Assembly: GCA_002385675.1 (NCBI GenBank)
Contig: DGDY01000325.1
Location: forward strand, 8,842-16,011
Direction: 5' to 3'
DNA length: 7,170 nucleotides
Origin: Anaerolineales bacterium UBA3940
GTDB lineage: Bacteria > Chloroflexota > Anaerolineae > Aggregatilineales > UBA3940
The notes beneath the pieces are model-generated. The model was not told the origin of the DNA and ran no database searches. It was given only the letters and a program-made list of their open reading frames with translations. The stretch's first letter is position 1. The number at the start of each line of letters is the position of its first letter. Both the position numbers and the translations under genes were made by a program. Positions 1 through 6,157 of this stretch are shown here, piece after piece.

Positions 1-579
1 GAGTTGCTCGGCGCGCGGCGCGGGCAGATGATCGACATGCACAGCGAGAACGGCACGACCTACCTGCAATACATCGTGCCGACGCGCGGCCTGCTGGGCT
101 TCCGCTCCCGTCTGCTCACGGCAACGAGCGGCATGGGCACGCTGTACAGCATCTTCCACGGCTACCAGCCGTATGCCGGCCCGATTGAGGCGCGTCGGTT
201 TGGCAGTTTGGTTGCGTGGGAGACGGGCGTCGCGATGGGCTACGGCATCAGCAACGCGCAGGAGCGCGGCACGATGTTCATCCAGCCCGGCGACGAGGTG
301 TATGAGGGCATGATCGTCGGCGAGCACATCCGCCCCGGCGACCTGGCGGTGAACGTCACGAAGGCCAAGCACGTGACCAACCACCGCGCGAGCACGGTCG
401 ACCAGAGCTATAAGGTTGCGCCGCCGCGCGATATGAGCCTGGACGCCTGCATTGAATTCCTCGCGGACGACGAACTGCTCGAAGTGACGCCGGTGAGCCT
501 GCGGCTCCGCAAGCGCACGCTGAACAACGAGCGGCGCGTCAAGGAGCAGAAGCACCGCGACAAGGTGATCGCGGCGTAG
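1..579 (+). CDS. typA: TypA/BipA translational GTPase, C-terminal part (5' end outside window)
   Basis: TypA/BipA is an EF-G-like GTPase that binds the 70S ribosome and helps large-subunit assembly and stress adaptation. About 192 residues are visible of a family length near 600, so the GTPase and domain II portions lie upstream of the window and the gene enters already open. What is visible is the end of domain V and the BipA-specific C-terminal domain. Recognisable stretches are IPTRGL-type 'VPTRGLLGFRS', 'GVAMGYGISNAQERGTMFI', 'PGDEVYEGMIVGEH', 'VNVTKAKHVTNHRAS' and 'DDELLEVTPVSLRLRKR', all signatures of the family. The stop is TAG at 577-579, followed by a strong terminator. A TTG at position 4 is internal and not the start. 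Composition is GC-rich, like the tRNA and peptidase regions to the right. Identification is confident. Confidence 0.96.
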   Translation, partial: ELLGARRGQMIDMHSENGTTYLQYIVPTRGLLGFRSRLLTATSGMGTLYSIFHGYQPYAGPIEARRFGSLVAWETGVAMGYGISNAQERGTMFIQPGDEVYEGMIVGEHIRPGDLAVNVTKAKHVTNHRASTVDQSYKVAPPRDMSLDACIEFLADDELLEVTPVSLRLRKRTLNNERRVKEQKHRDKVIAA

Positions 580-604
580 CGGGTGGAATAGTTAATGCAA
601 CGAA

Positions 605-645
605 AAGGGGTGAGCGATTATGTGGACGCTCACCCCTTCTGTTTT
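605..645 (+). terminator. Intrinsic terminator of typA, probably bidirectional
   Basis: A perfect 12-bp stem (605-616 with 627-638, AAGGGGTGAGCG/CGCTCACCCCTT) closes a 10-nt loop. It is followed on the plus strand by TTCTGTTTT. Read on the minus strand the same stem is followed by CTTTTCG, so it can also end the converging Toprim transcript, whose stop codon is at 654-656. It lies exactly between two convergent genes. Confidence 0.85.
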
Positions 646-653
646 CCATATAA

Positions 654-1253
654 TCACCGTGGTGACACAGTAATCTCGCCGTTGATTAATTCCTGAATGG
701 CATGTTCCAGACGACGAAATGAGCGGGACCGCATGCGGACACGTGTCGGATCAAGAAGTTCTGTCATGCGTACCTGATGGTGCGTCTCCCTGTAAATCTT
801 GCCTTTTGGCATTTGTCGTGTCAGCCAGCCTTTTACCCCTTGGATCTCCTCGACGTTACCCTCAAATTTTGCATCATCCGGAATGTCGCACGAACCGCGG
901 ATAGTCTCCAGACTGGCTAAAAACCACGCCTCATACTCGCACTTTGCACAGACGACTGCAACAGGAAACGGCAAGCGTAATTTCTCGGCTCGTGCTGCAA
1001 GCTCTTTGGCGAGATTGGCTGCACAATCCTCGTCGGCATCGATCAGAACAAGAACGCCGTCACACTTTGGCTCTGTTTTCGCTAACTGGAGGAATTTCTC
1101 TAACCCGCCCTCCTTGATGAGGTTATTTCGCCCGTTAGCGTTTTTCGGGCGTGGAATATCGACGTATGATTCCCACCCGATGATCTTGTGAAGTAGAGAC
1201 CTGACAGCCTGAACTTCGCCTTCACCCTCAACTATGCAGATGAGCGTTGTCAT
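654..1253 (-). CDS. DUF4276 family Toprim-like protein, putative effector of ATPase/Toprim pair
   Basis: A 199-residue protein with the features of DUF4276, a family I place in the Toprim-like fold. Seen in the sequence: an N-terminal beta-strand leading to an acidic motif (VEGEGE, residues 8-13; E9 is the likely Toprim glutamate), a second strand ending in the DxD motif (LIDADED, 70-76; D72 and D74), the family motif CEYEAWFLAS (105-114), and a C-terminal Y-x-x-x-x-H-Q element (154-160) followed by 'RSRSFRRLEHAI'. Length fits the family (about 190-220). The ATG lies 8 bp after the ATPase stop, with only a weak AGG-type Shine-Dalgarno, so translation is probably coupled. In OLD, PARIS and related systems the Toprim part is a metal-dependent nuclease controlled by the ATPase. 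That role here is inferred. DNA composition is lower in GC than the flanks. It lacks signal peptide and membrane segments and should be cytoplasmic. Confidence 0.85.
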   Translation of the reverse strand: MTTLICIVEGEGEVQAVRSLLHKIIGWESYVDIPRPKNANGRNNLIKEGGLEKFLQLAKTEPKCDGVLVLIDADEDCAANLAKELAARAEKLRLPFPVAVVCAKCEYEAWFLASLETIRGSCDIPDDAKFEGNVEEIQGVKGWLTRQMPKGKIYRETHHQVRMTELLDPTRVRMRSRSFRRLEHAIQELINGEITVSPR

Positions 1254-1261
1254 GCCTGTAC

Positions 1262-2380
1262 TTAGTTTGGGCGTTCTGGGCGCAGCCCTTCAATTCGGAG
1301 AAGATCACTTGTTGAGAAGAGTTGCTCGTTGACGATATCGATCTGGCGCTGCTCTAGCGGCGCGATCTTCGTTGCGCCTTCAACCTTCTCGACGATTCTC
1401 AAGTTTTCGGGGGCACAGTACGAGATCAAGTCTGGGCTGTGCGTTGTAATAATGAGCTGTGTTCGATGACTGGCCTCTTCTAAAACCTCATACAGCATTT
1501 TCAAGGCACCGGGATGCACAGCGAGTTCCGGCTCTTCAATGGTGATCAGCGGAGGTGTGGGGACCTGATACAGCGCAGTCAGGATGCCAAGCAACCGCAG
1601 CGTACCATCTGATTCTTGTGATAGGTCAAAGGTTTCGACACGATCCCCATACTGATACTGTAGCTTGGTAACTAGATACCCGCCGATCAGTTCAACATCG
1701 ATTCCCTGCACGCCCGGCACCATTTGTACAAACGCAAGGCGGAGCCTCTCAAAGGCATCAGGAGTCTCCTTTTTCATGCGTCGTAGTACGCTGTTCAAAT
1801 TGAATGCTGTCTCAAACAGACGCTCAGGGATACTTGGCCTCTGGGGGCTGCGAAGGTCGTTAGGAAATATGGAGTAATAGCCAGCACTCATGAGGAAAAA
1901 CCTTATCTTGCCAAGGGGCCCCACGACGCCGGCGCTGACGGGAAGAAACAATCGCAATCGATCGTTGTTCCAGGGCAGTGATAGATCCTGTTCTAGCCCA
2001 ATAAAATTCGGCTTACCCTGTTGTACCTCGTAACCGACTCCGTTTACAGCGGCCTTTTCATATACAATTTCATATTCGTTTTCTTGTGTGGATAGATTGA
2101 AACGGTACTCCCCGATGTTTCCTTCGAACTCGAACTGCAAAAGAAAGTTAATGCCGATCTCGTTTGACAGTTGGCTTGCATATTGCACTACCTTAATGCC
2201 GCCCCGTTCAAGAAGTGCCTGGTCTAACCCATGTGTAACGGCATCAGATACGAAGCGAAGAGCATCGATGAAGTTACTCTTGCCGGTGCTGTTTTGACCG
2301 ACGAGCACCGTTAGAGGGCCGAGTTCGACATCGATATCCCTAAGGCTCTTATAATTTTGTATAGATACTCTCGTCAGCAT
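1262..2380 (-). CDS. OLD/RecF-like AAA ATPase (AAA_21 type), partner of the Toprim protein
   Basis: A 372-residue ATPase of the ABC/SMC-like class used in many phage-defence systems. Visible motifs: the N-terminal 'IQNYKSLRDIDVEL' strand, Walker A GQNSTGKS (28-35), an ABC-signature-like LSQESDGT (253-260), Walker B LITIEEPE (278-285, with tandem acidic residues E282/E283), 'HPGAL' D-loop region (289-293) and the switch TTHSP (312-316). The middle (about 85-245) is the variable insertion expected in this class. No Toprim domain is fused at the C-terminus; instead a separate DUF4276 gene follows 8 bp downstream, so the pair mimics a split OLD protein. The ATG at 2378-2380 has an AGGA Shine-Dalgarno 7-8 nt upstream and a plausible promoter in the 80-bp gap before it. 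GC content is low: I counted 27 of 60 in both 1861-1920 and 2101-2160, against 41 of 60 at 4261-4320. This suggests acquisition by transfer. ATPase class is confident; the specific system is unknown. Confidence 0.93.
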   Translation of the reverse strand: MLTRVSIQNYKSLRDIDVELGPLTVLVGQNSTGKSNFIDALRFVSDAVTHGLDQALLERGGIKVVQYASQLSNEIGINFLLQFEFEGNIGEYRFNLSTQENEYEIVYEKAAVNGVGYEVQQGKPNFIGLEQDLSLPWNNDRLRLFLPVSAGVVGPLGKIRFFLMSAGYYSIFPNDLRSPQRPSIPERLFETAFNLNSVLRRMKKETPDAFERLRLAFVQMVPGVQGIDVELIGGYLVTKLQYQYGDRVETFDLSQESDGTLRLLGILTALYQVPTPPLITIEEPELAVHPGALKMLYEVLEEASHRTQLIITTHSPDLISYCAPENLRIVEKVEGATKIAPLEQRQIDIVNEQLFSTSDLLRIEGLRPERPN

Positions 2381-2427
2381 GCGCGTATCCTATCGTTTAC
2401 CTGCGTGACCCGCTTTTTAGCACTCAC

Positions 2428-2456
2428 ATTGTAGTTCATAACAGGAGCAGTGAGAA
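2428..2456 (-). promoter_or_regulatory. Candidate promoter of the ATPase/Toprim operon
   Basis: On the minus strand TTCTCA (2451-2456, 4 of 6 to consensus) and TACAAT (2428-2433, 5 of 6) are separated by 17 bp. They fall in the gap between the MNT gene stop and the ATPase start. The predicted start site leaves a leader of about 40 nt that includes the AGGA Shine-Dalgarno. This would let the pair be transcribed independently of the MNT gene. Confidence 0.45.
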
Positions 2457-2460
2457 AGCT

Positions 2461-2772
2461 TCATTCCGCTACGTACACGATCTTCATTGTCTTCAAGATG
2501 TGCTCGCGGCGCAGGTAGTTCCGGTCTGCTTCGACAGAATCAAACGTTTGTATATGGGCTTGCCGCCCAAGCAGCTCGCTCAACTCGTCTTCTATCTCGA
2601 CGATCGCCCAGCCGGGTGTGTGGCCCGGCTCAAACTCCACGAGCACGTCCACGTCACTCTCCGGACCGAAGTCGTCACGCAGCACCGAGCCGAACAGCGC
2701 GAGCCGCCGGATGTGATGGCGCTTGCAGAAGGCCTCAATTTCCGCCTGTGGGATGTCTATCTGCGCGTTCAT
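2461..2772 (-). CDS. Minimal MNT-family nucleotidyltransferase (MntA-like), no HEPN partner in view
   Basis: A 103-residue protein with the minimal nucleotidyltransferase fold. The core motif is GSVLRDDFGPESDVDVLVEF (28-47), giving G28-S29 and the metal-binding pair D40/D42. Proteins of this size usually act as antitoxins that adenylylate or AMPylate a HEPN RNase encoded next to them. Here no HEPN gene is found on either side: a tRNA lies upstream and the ATPase gene downstream. In many relatives the third carboxylate sits in a 'VDLV'-like strand; the matching place here reads AHIQ (72-75), so that Asp appears replaced by His73. The ATG at 2770-2772 is chosen because a longer in-frame opening runs back through the tRNA-Leu gene, and because a TATAAT box lies just upstream of this ATG. 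GC content is high (40 of 60 at 2641-2700), like the host genes and unlike the ATPase. Family is confident, activity uncertain. Confidence 0.88.
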   Translation of the reverse strand: MNAQIDIPQAEIEAFCKRHHIRRLALFGSVLRDDFGPESDVDVLVEFEPGHTPGWAIVEIEDELSELLGRQAHIQTFDSVEADRNYLRREHILKTMKIVYVAE

Positions 2773-2778
2773 AGCCTG

Positions 2779-2784
2779 ATTATA
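2779..2784 (-). promoter_or_regulatory. -10 box of the MNT gene, predicting a leaderless mRNA
   Basis: A perfect TATAAT on the minus strand ends 6 nt before the ATG. Transcription would start at or within a base of the A of the start codon. No Shine-Dalgarno is present at usable spacing (the only AGG is 2 nt from ATG), which agrees with a leaderless message. No good -35 is seen at 16-18 bp (best GTCTGT). Confidence 0.5.
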
Positions 2785-2811
2785 CAGTACTTGCCCGCCG
2801 TACAGACGGCA

Positions 2812-2848
2812 AAACAAAGGACCCGCCCGTGCCTTCCGGCGGGTCCTT
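2812..2848 (-). terminator. Intrinsic terminator of tRNA-Leu
   Basis: An 11-bp perfect stem (2838-2848 with 2817-2827, AAGGACCCGCC/GGCGGGTCCTT) with a 10-nt loop. Read on the minus strand it is followed by the U-rich tail TTTGTTTTG. It lies 11 nt after the tRNA 3' CCA and before the MNT promoter, so it separates the two transcription units. Confidence 0.88.
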
Positions 2849-2859
2849 GATTCTTCGGG

Positions 2860-2945
<86 letters not shown>

Positions 2946-2958
2946 ACGACTGGCACCT

Positions 2959-2987
2959 ATTATAACACTGCGCCCCGACCACGTCAG
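2959..2987 (-). promoter_or_regulatory. Promoter of tRNA-Leu
   Basis: CTGACG (2982-2987, 4 of 6) and a perfect TATAAT (2959-2964) with 17-bp spacing on the minus strand. The predicted start is about 6-7 nt before the mature tRNA 5' end at 2945, a very short leader. A 7-bp inverted repeat (CGCCCCG 2971-2977 / CGGGGCG 2992-2998) overlaps the spacer and -35, and could also act as a weak downstream hairpin of the DUF4260 gene. Confidence 0.75.
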
Positions 2988-3027
2988 CAGCCGGGGCGTA
3001 ATTCTTGCACGCTGCTTACAGCGCACG

Positions 3028-3420
3028 TTATACGTGGCCGAGGTGCGTGTCCTTAAACTCGGTCGGGTACTTGAGCCCATAGCCGAGCAGACGATCCATG
3101 CCGATGTGGGCTATCCAGATCAGCGCGACGAGCGCGGCAGTCTCTGCGCCCGCGAGCAGCCCGTAGGCCAGCAGCGCGCCGGGCAGCAGGTAGTTGTGAA
3201 CTGTGTTGTATGTCACCGACCCGGTGCGCGCGTTAGCGAGATAGCCAACCATCGACAGGTCCGGAGCGAGCAGCAGCACCAGGAACAGCCACCACGGGCC
3301 GCCCAGGTAGACATAAGCGCCGGTCGCCGCCAGCGCGACGGCGAGCCCCTCGACACGCAGCAGGACGCCCGGCATCGACAGGCCGGGTCGAACAACCTTC
3401 GTCTCCACTTCACTAACCAC
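3028..3420 (-). CDS. DUF4260 family small integral membrane protein
   Basis: A 130-residue, strongly hydrophobic protein that matches DUF4260 by its conserved blocks: LLRVEGLAV (20-28), APDLSMVGYL (52-61), YNTVHNYLLPG (71-81) and the long IWIAHIGMDRLLGYGLKY (101-118), ending in THLG (125-128). Hydrophobic stretches near 24-39, 44-61, 78-91 and 95-108 suggest three or four membrane segments. The family has no established function that I know. The start is GTG at 3418-3420, with AAGG 6-7 nt upstream; the internal ATG (residue 16) would start right before the conserved part and is a second option. It lies 85 bp downstream of the M32 peptidase on the same strand and may be co-transcribed if the weak hairpin between them leaks. 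Confidence 0.9.
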   Translation of the reverse strand: MVSEVETKVVRPGLSMPGVLLRVEGLAVALAATGAYVYLGGPWWLFLVLLLAPDLSMVGYLANARTGSVTYNTVHNYLLPGALLAYGLLAGAETAALVALIWIAHIGMDRLLGYGLKYPTEFKDTHLGHV

Positions 3421-3448
3421 AGTAAACCTTACCCTAACCAGTACGAAC

Positions 3449-3483
3449 GAGAGCGACCGGCCTGCAGCAGATCGGTCGCTCTC
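3449..3483 (-). terminator. Hairpin after the M32 peptidase gene, weak or partial terminator
   Basis: An 11-bp perfect stem (GAGAGCGACCG 3449-3459 / CGGTCGCTCTC 3473-3483) with a 13-nt loop lies 22 bp after the peptidase stop. The minus-strand tail (GTTCGTACTGG) is not a proper U-tract, so it may instead stabilise the mRNA end or give partial termination before the DUF4260 gene. Confidence 0.5.
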
Positions 3484-3505
3484 ATGATGGTAGCGTCGAA
3501 AACCG

Positions 3506-5011
3506 CTATTTTAAACCGTAAATCTCGCCGAACTTTTCGCTGAGGTAAGCCATGTAGGGCTCCCACGTCAGCGGTTGGCCGGTTGCGCGTTCGGCAAGTT
3601 CGGGCAGCGTGTACTTCACGCCGTGCCGGTGAACCTTCTCGGTGAGCCAGCCGGTGACGCCCTCGAACTCGCCGCGCTCGATCTGCGCGGTCACATCGGG
3701 GATGTCCCGCCGCATGGCATCCCAGAGTTGCACGGAGAAGATGCTGCCGAGCAGGTAGTCGGGGAAGTAGCCGAAGTAGCCCTGTGACCAATGGATGTCC
3801 TGCAGGACACCCTGCGCGTCCGTCTCCGGCACGACGCCGAGATACTCGCCCATGCGCTCGTTCCACTCGCGCGGCAGGTCCTCGACCTTCACCCGCCCGT
3901 TGAACAGGTCGTTCTCCAGTTCAAAGCGCAGGATGATGTGCAGCCCATACGTCACCTCGTCCGCGTCGATGCGGATCAGCGACGGTTTGGACTTGTTCAT
4001 CGCCCGGTAGAACGTCTCCAGGTCCACATCCGCCAGATGCGGGAAGGCTTCCTGCACGCGCGGGAACCAGTAGGCCCAGAACGGGCGGCTGCGCCCGATG
4101 ATGTTCTCATAGAAGCGCGACTGCGACTCGTGGATGGACATCGATGCGCCGGTGCCGAGCACCGTGCGGTAGAAATGTGGCGCGACGTTCTGCTCGTAAA
4201 TGGCGTGGCCGCCCTCGTGGATGGTGCTCATGAGCGACGACGGCAGGTAGTACCGGTCGGCGCGGGTGGTGATGCGCACGTCGTACAGGCCGAAGCCGAT
4301 CGTGAAGGGGTGCTCGGAGGTGTCGATGCGGCCCCGGTTGAAGTCGTAGCCCAGCTTTTCGACCATCTCGCGCCCGAGGTCGTACTGGGTCTGCTCGTCA
4401 TACTCGCGGCGTAGCACCGAGTCATCTACTGCGTCCTGCCGCTCGCGGATCTGCTCGACAAGCGCGACGAGATGCGGCTTTAGCCCCTGAAAGACCGCGT
4501 TGATCTGGTCATACGTGATGCCGGGCTCGTAGTCATCGAGCAGCGGGTCGTAGATGTTGTCGTACGGGGCGAAGCACTCTGCCCACTGCGTCTTGAGGTC
4601 GACCATCTTTGCCAGAAGGGGCTCGAACTTGGCCCAGTCGTTCTCGGCGCGGGCCTGCTGCCACACAACGCCGCCCAGCGAAGCGGTCCGCTGAATCTCG
4701 GCGACGAGGTCGGCGGGAACGCGCACCCGCTTCTCGTACTCGCGGCGCGCCACGCGGATCATCGCCGCCTCATCGGAGTCGTAGTCAAGCTCGGCTTCGT
4801 AGGGCGCAAGCTCGTCAAGCAGCCTGCCAATAGCCTCGTCGGTGACGATGCGATGCCGAAGCTCCTCAATGGTCGCCATCTGGTCGGCGCGGGCCTGAGC
4901 GCCGCCGCTCGGCATGTACGTCTCCTGATCCCACTGGAGGACGCCGTTCACGCCGGTGAGGTCCAAAAAGCGAGCGAGACGCTCGTTGAGCTCTTGCAGC
5001 TTGTCTTGCAT
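3506..5011 (-). CDS. Carboxypeptidase Taq family metallocarboxypeptidase (peptidase M32)
   Basis: A 501-residue, Zn- or Co-dependent carboxypeptidase of family M32, which removes C-terminal residues from peptides in the cytoplasm. The size is normal for the family (about 490-510). Seen: the active-site HEGGH (H265, E266, H269), the M32-specific HESQSR (294-299, with E295 the expected third ligand), DEVTYGLH (351-358), the substrate-side 'SEHPFTIGFGLYDVRITTR' (232-250) and the C-terminal 'GYFGYFPDYLLG' (411-422). All catalytic positions are intact. The ATG at 5009-5011 is chosen over an opening 22 codons earlier because it has a perfect AAGGAG 6 nt upstream, and because the longer form would run into the tRNA terminator hairpin. 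No signal peptide is seen. No separate promoter could be read in the 39 bp between terminator and start. It is host-like in GC and codon use. Confidence 0.96.
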   Translation of the reverse strand: MQDKLQELNERLARFLDLTGVNGVLQWDQETYMPSGGAQARADQMATIEELRHRIVTDEAIGRLLDELAPYEAELDYDSDEAAMIRVARREYEKRVRVPADLVAEIQRTASLGGVVWQQARAENDWAKFEPLLAKMVDLKTQWAECFAPYDNIYDPLLDDYEPGITYDQINAVFQGLKPHLVALVEQIRERQDAVDDSVLRREYDEQTQYDLGREMVEKLGYDFNRGRIDTSEHPFTIGFGLYDVRITTRADRYYLPSSLMSTIHEGGHAIYEQNVAPHFYRTVLGTGASMSIHESQSRFYENIIGRSRPFWAYWFPRVQEAFPHLADVDLETFYRAMNKSKPSLIRIDADEVTYGLHIILRFELENDLFNGRVKVEDLPREWNERMGEYLGVVPETDAQGVLQDIHWSQGYFGYFPDYLLGSIFSVQLWDAMRRDIPDVTAQIERGEFEGVTGWLTEKVHRHGVKYTLPELAERATGQPLTWEPYMAYLSEKFGEIYGLK

Positions 5012-5050
5012 GGGGCACTCCTTGTTTGTGAGGGGCGTGAAGCCAGTAAC

Positions 5051-5082
5051 AAAAACAGCCGCGGCAAAGGTTGCCACGGCTG
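5051..5082 (-). terminator. Intrinsic terminator of the tRNA-Gly/tRNA-Cys unit
   Basis: Stem of 11 bp with one C-A mismatch (5071-5082 with 5056-5067) closing a 3-nt loop. On the minus strand it is followed by TTTTTGTTA. It begins 21 bp after the tRNA-Cys 3' end and stops transcription before the M32 gene. Confidence 0.85.
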
Positions 5083-5103
5083 CCGCCAGTTGCTACAGGC
5101 GAG

Positions 5104-5175
<72 letters not shown>

Positions 5176-5177
5176 GA

Positions 5178-5218
5178 CAAAAACGGGGTCTGACCGTTAT
5201 TGCGAGGCCATCCCCGTT
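5178..5218 (-). terminator. Attenuator-like hairpin between tRNA-Gly and tRNA-Cys
   Basis: On the minus strand AACGGGG (5212-5218) can pair with CCCCGTT (5182-5188) over a 23-nt loop. Alternatively AACGG (5194-5198) pairs with CCGTT (5182-5186) over a 7-nt loop. Both end in the same TTTTTGTC run. The two 5' arms compete for one 3' arm. It may lower transcription into tRNA-Cys or be a processing site; the short stems make this tentative. Confidence 0.4.
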
Positions 5219-5220
5219 AG

Positions 5221-5292
<72 letters not shown>

Positions 5293-5304
5293 AAGTCGAC
5301 TGGC

Positions 5305-5333
5305 ATTATATCGCAGAGTGGCTCAGGGTGCAA
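5305..5333 (-). promoter_or_regulatory. Promoter of the tRNA-Gly/tRNA-Cys unit
   Basis: TTGCAC (5328-5333) and a perfect TATAAT (5305-5310) with 17-bp spacing on the minus strand. The -10 box ends 12 nt before the tRNA-Gly 5' end, so the leader is only a few bases long. It sits in the 81-bp gap after the GAF gene. Confidence 0.72.
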
Positions 5334-5373
5334 GAATTTCGTGCGACTTTTTTGGCAAATTCCCCTGATTTTG

Positions 5374-6132
5374 TTAGCGTGACGGATACGCGCTTGCCAT
5401 CTTCAGCAGGTGCGCGCGCAGGTGCAGGATGGCCTTGTCGAGCCGCTCCTGAATGTCGCGCAACTGCTCGGCGGCCATCTTCGGGTCGTCCAGGTTGATA
5501 GTGTTGAGCAGCAGGCCCGCACCGAACAGCGTTTGCAGCACCTCGTCCTCGATCTTCGGCGCGAGACGGGCATTGGCCGCAATCACCGCCAGCTCTTCGT
5601 GCTTTTTATGATAACGCAGTGTCTGGATGCTCACCGCTGCGTGGGCGGCCAGCATCTGCGCAAGCCGCTCGTCGTCCTCGGTGAACTCCTCCTCGGCGAT
5701 TTTGTTCGCGAGGTACAGGTCCCCGATGATCTCGCCGTTGCTCTGGACGGGCACACCCAGAAACGACGTAAACCACGGATGATTTTCGGGCAGGCCGCGG
5801 AAAGCCTCGTGCTGGCGGATGTCACGCGTGCGCACCGTCACGCCCTCGCGCAGCAGCACGCCGAGAACACCCTTGCCCATCGGCGGATGCCCGGCCCGGG
5901 CCCGCGCATCGGCGGAGATGCCGGACACGACGAAGTGCGCCATTGGGTCGCCGGGCTTGCCCGGCACGCCGATCGCGGCCATCTCCGCACCGATCACCTG
6001 GCGGGCAGCGTCGGCTATCTTCTGAAGCGCTTCCTCAATCTCGTGTGCACCCGCTACCGCAATCGCCGCCTGATGTAGCAGTTCTAATTTTTCCGCCCAA
6101 TTCTCTGCGTGAGTATGTTCCGTTGCAACCAT
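5374..6132 (-). CDS. GAF-domain protein with degenerate histidine-kinase dimerisation region
   Basis: A 252-residue cytoplasmic protein. Residues about 16-172 form a GAF domain of the kind found in DevS/DosT-type kinases: 'GHPPMGKGVLGVLLREG' (81-97), 'HPWFTSFLGVPVQSNGEIIGDLYLANK' region (118-144) and 'FTEDDERLAQMLAAHAAVSIQTLR' region (150-173). The tail (about 187-246) aligns by eye with the HisKA_3 dimerisation helix pair, 'APKIEDEVLQTLFGAGLLLN' (191-210), where kinases have R-D-L-H-D. Here the phospho-acceptor His is E195, and no HATPase domain follows; the protein stops at 252. It therefore cannot be an active kinase and is more likely a sensor, scaffold or heterodimer partner. The ligand of the GAF is unknown. 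The ATG at 6130-6132 is preferred over an opening 18 codons earlier because of AGGGAG 7 nt upstream. Neighbouring genes give no pathway. Confidence 0.85.
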   Translation of the reverse strand: MVATEHTHAENWAEKLELLHQAAIAVAGAHEIEEALQKIADAARQVIGAEMAAIGVPGKPGDPMAHFVVSGISADARARAGHPPMGKGVLGVLLREGVTVRTRDIRQHEAFRGLPENHPWFTSFLGVPVQSNGEIIGDLYLANKIAEEEFTEDDERLAQMLAAHAAVSIQTLRYHKKHEELAVIAANARLAPKIEDEVLQTLFGAGLLLNTINLDDPKMAAEQLRDIQERLDKAILHLRAHLLKMASAYPSR

Positions 6133-6157
6133 GAAAAATCTCCCTTCCGTAGTCCAT

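Noticed and set aside
579..586. Possible attachment-site repeat GCGGGTGG, also at 2867-2874 in the 3' part of tRNA-Leu
   Set aside because: Only 8 bp match and then diverge. Attachment repeats are normally longer, no integrase is present, and such an 8-mer is expected by chance in GC-rich DNA.
2971..2998. Terminator for the DUF4260 gene
   Set aside because: The 7-bp stem has a 14-nt loop and no U-tract after it on the minus strand, and it overlaps the tRNA-Leu promoter.
3791..4414. Open frame of 207 residues on the plus strand
   Set aside because: It lies antisense inside the M32 gene, whose sequence is clearly conserved. The frame stays open because of GC-rich codon bias and encodes no recognisable protein.
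5012..5077. 22-residue extension of the M32 peptidase
   Set aside because: It overlaps the tRNA terminator hairpin, has no family similarity, and the ATG at 5009-5011 has a perfect Shine-Dalgarno.
5410..6078. Open frame of 222 residues on the plus strand
   Set aside because: Antisense to the GAF gene; same GC-bias effect, no recognisable domain.
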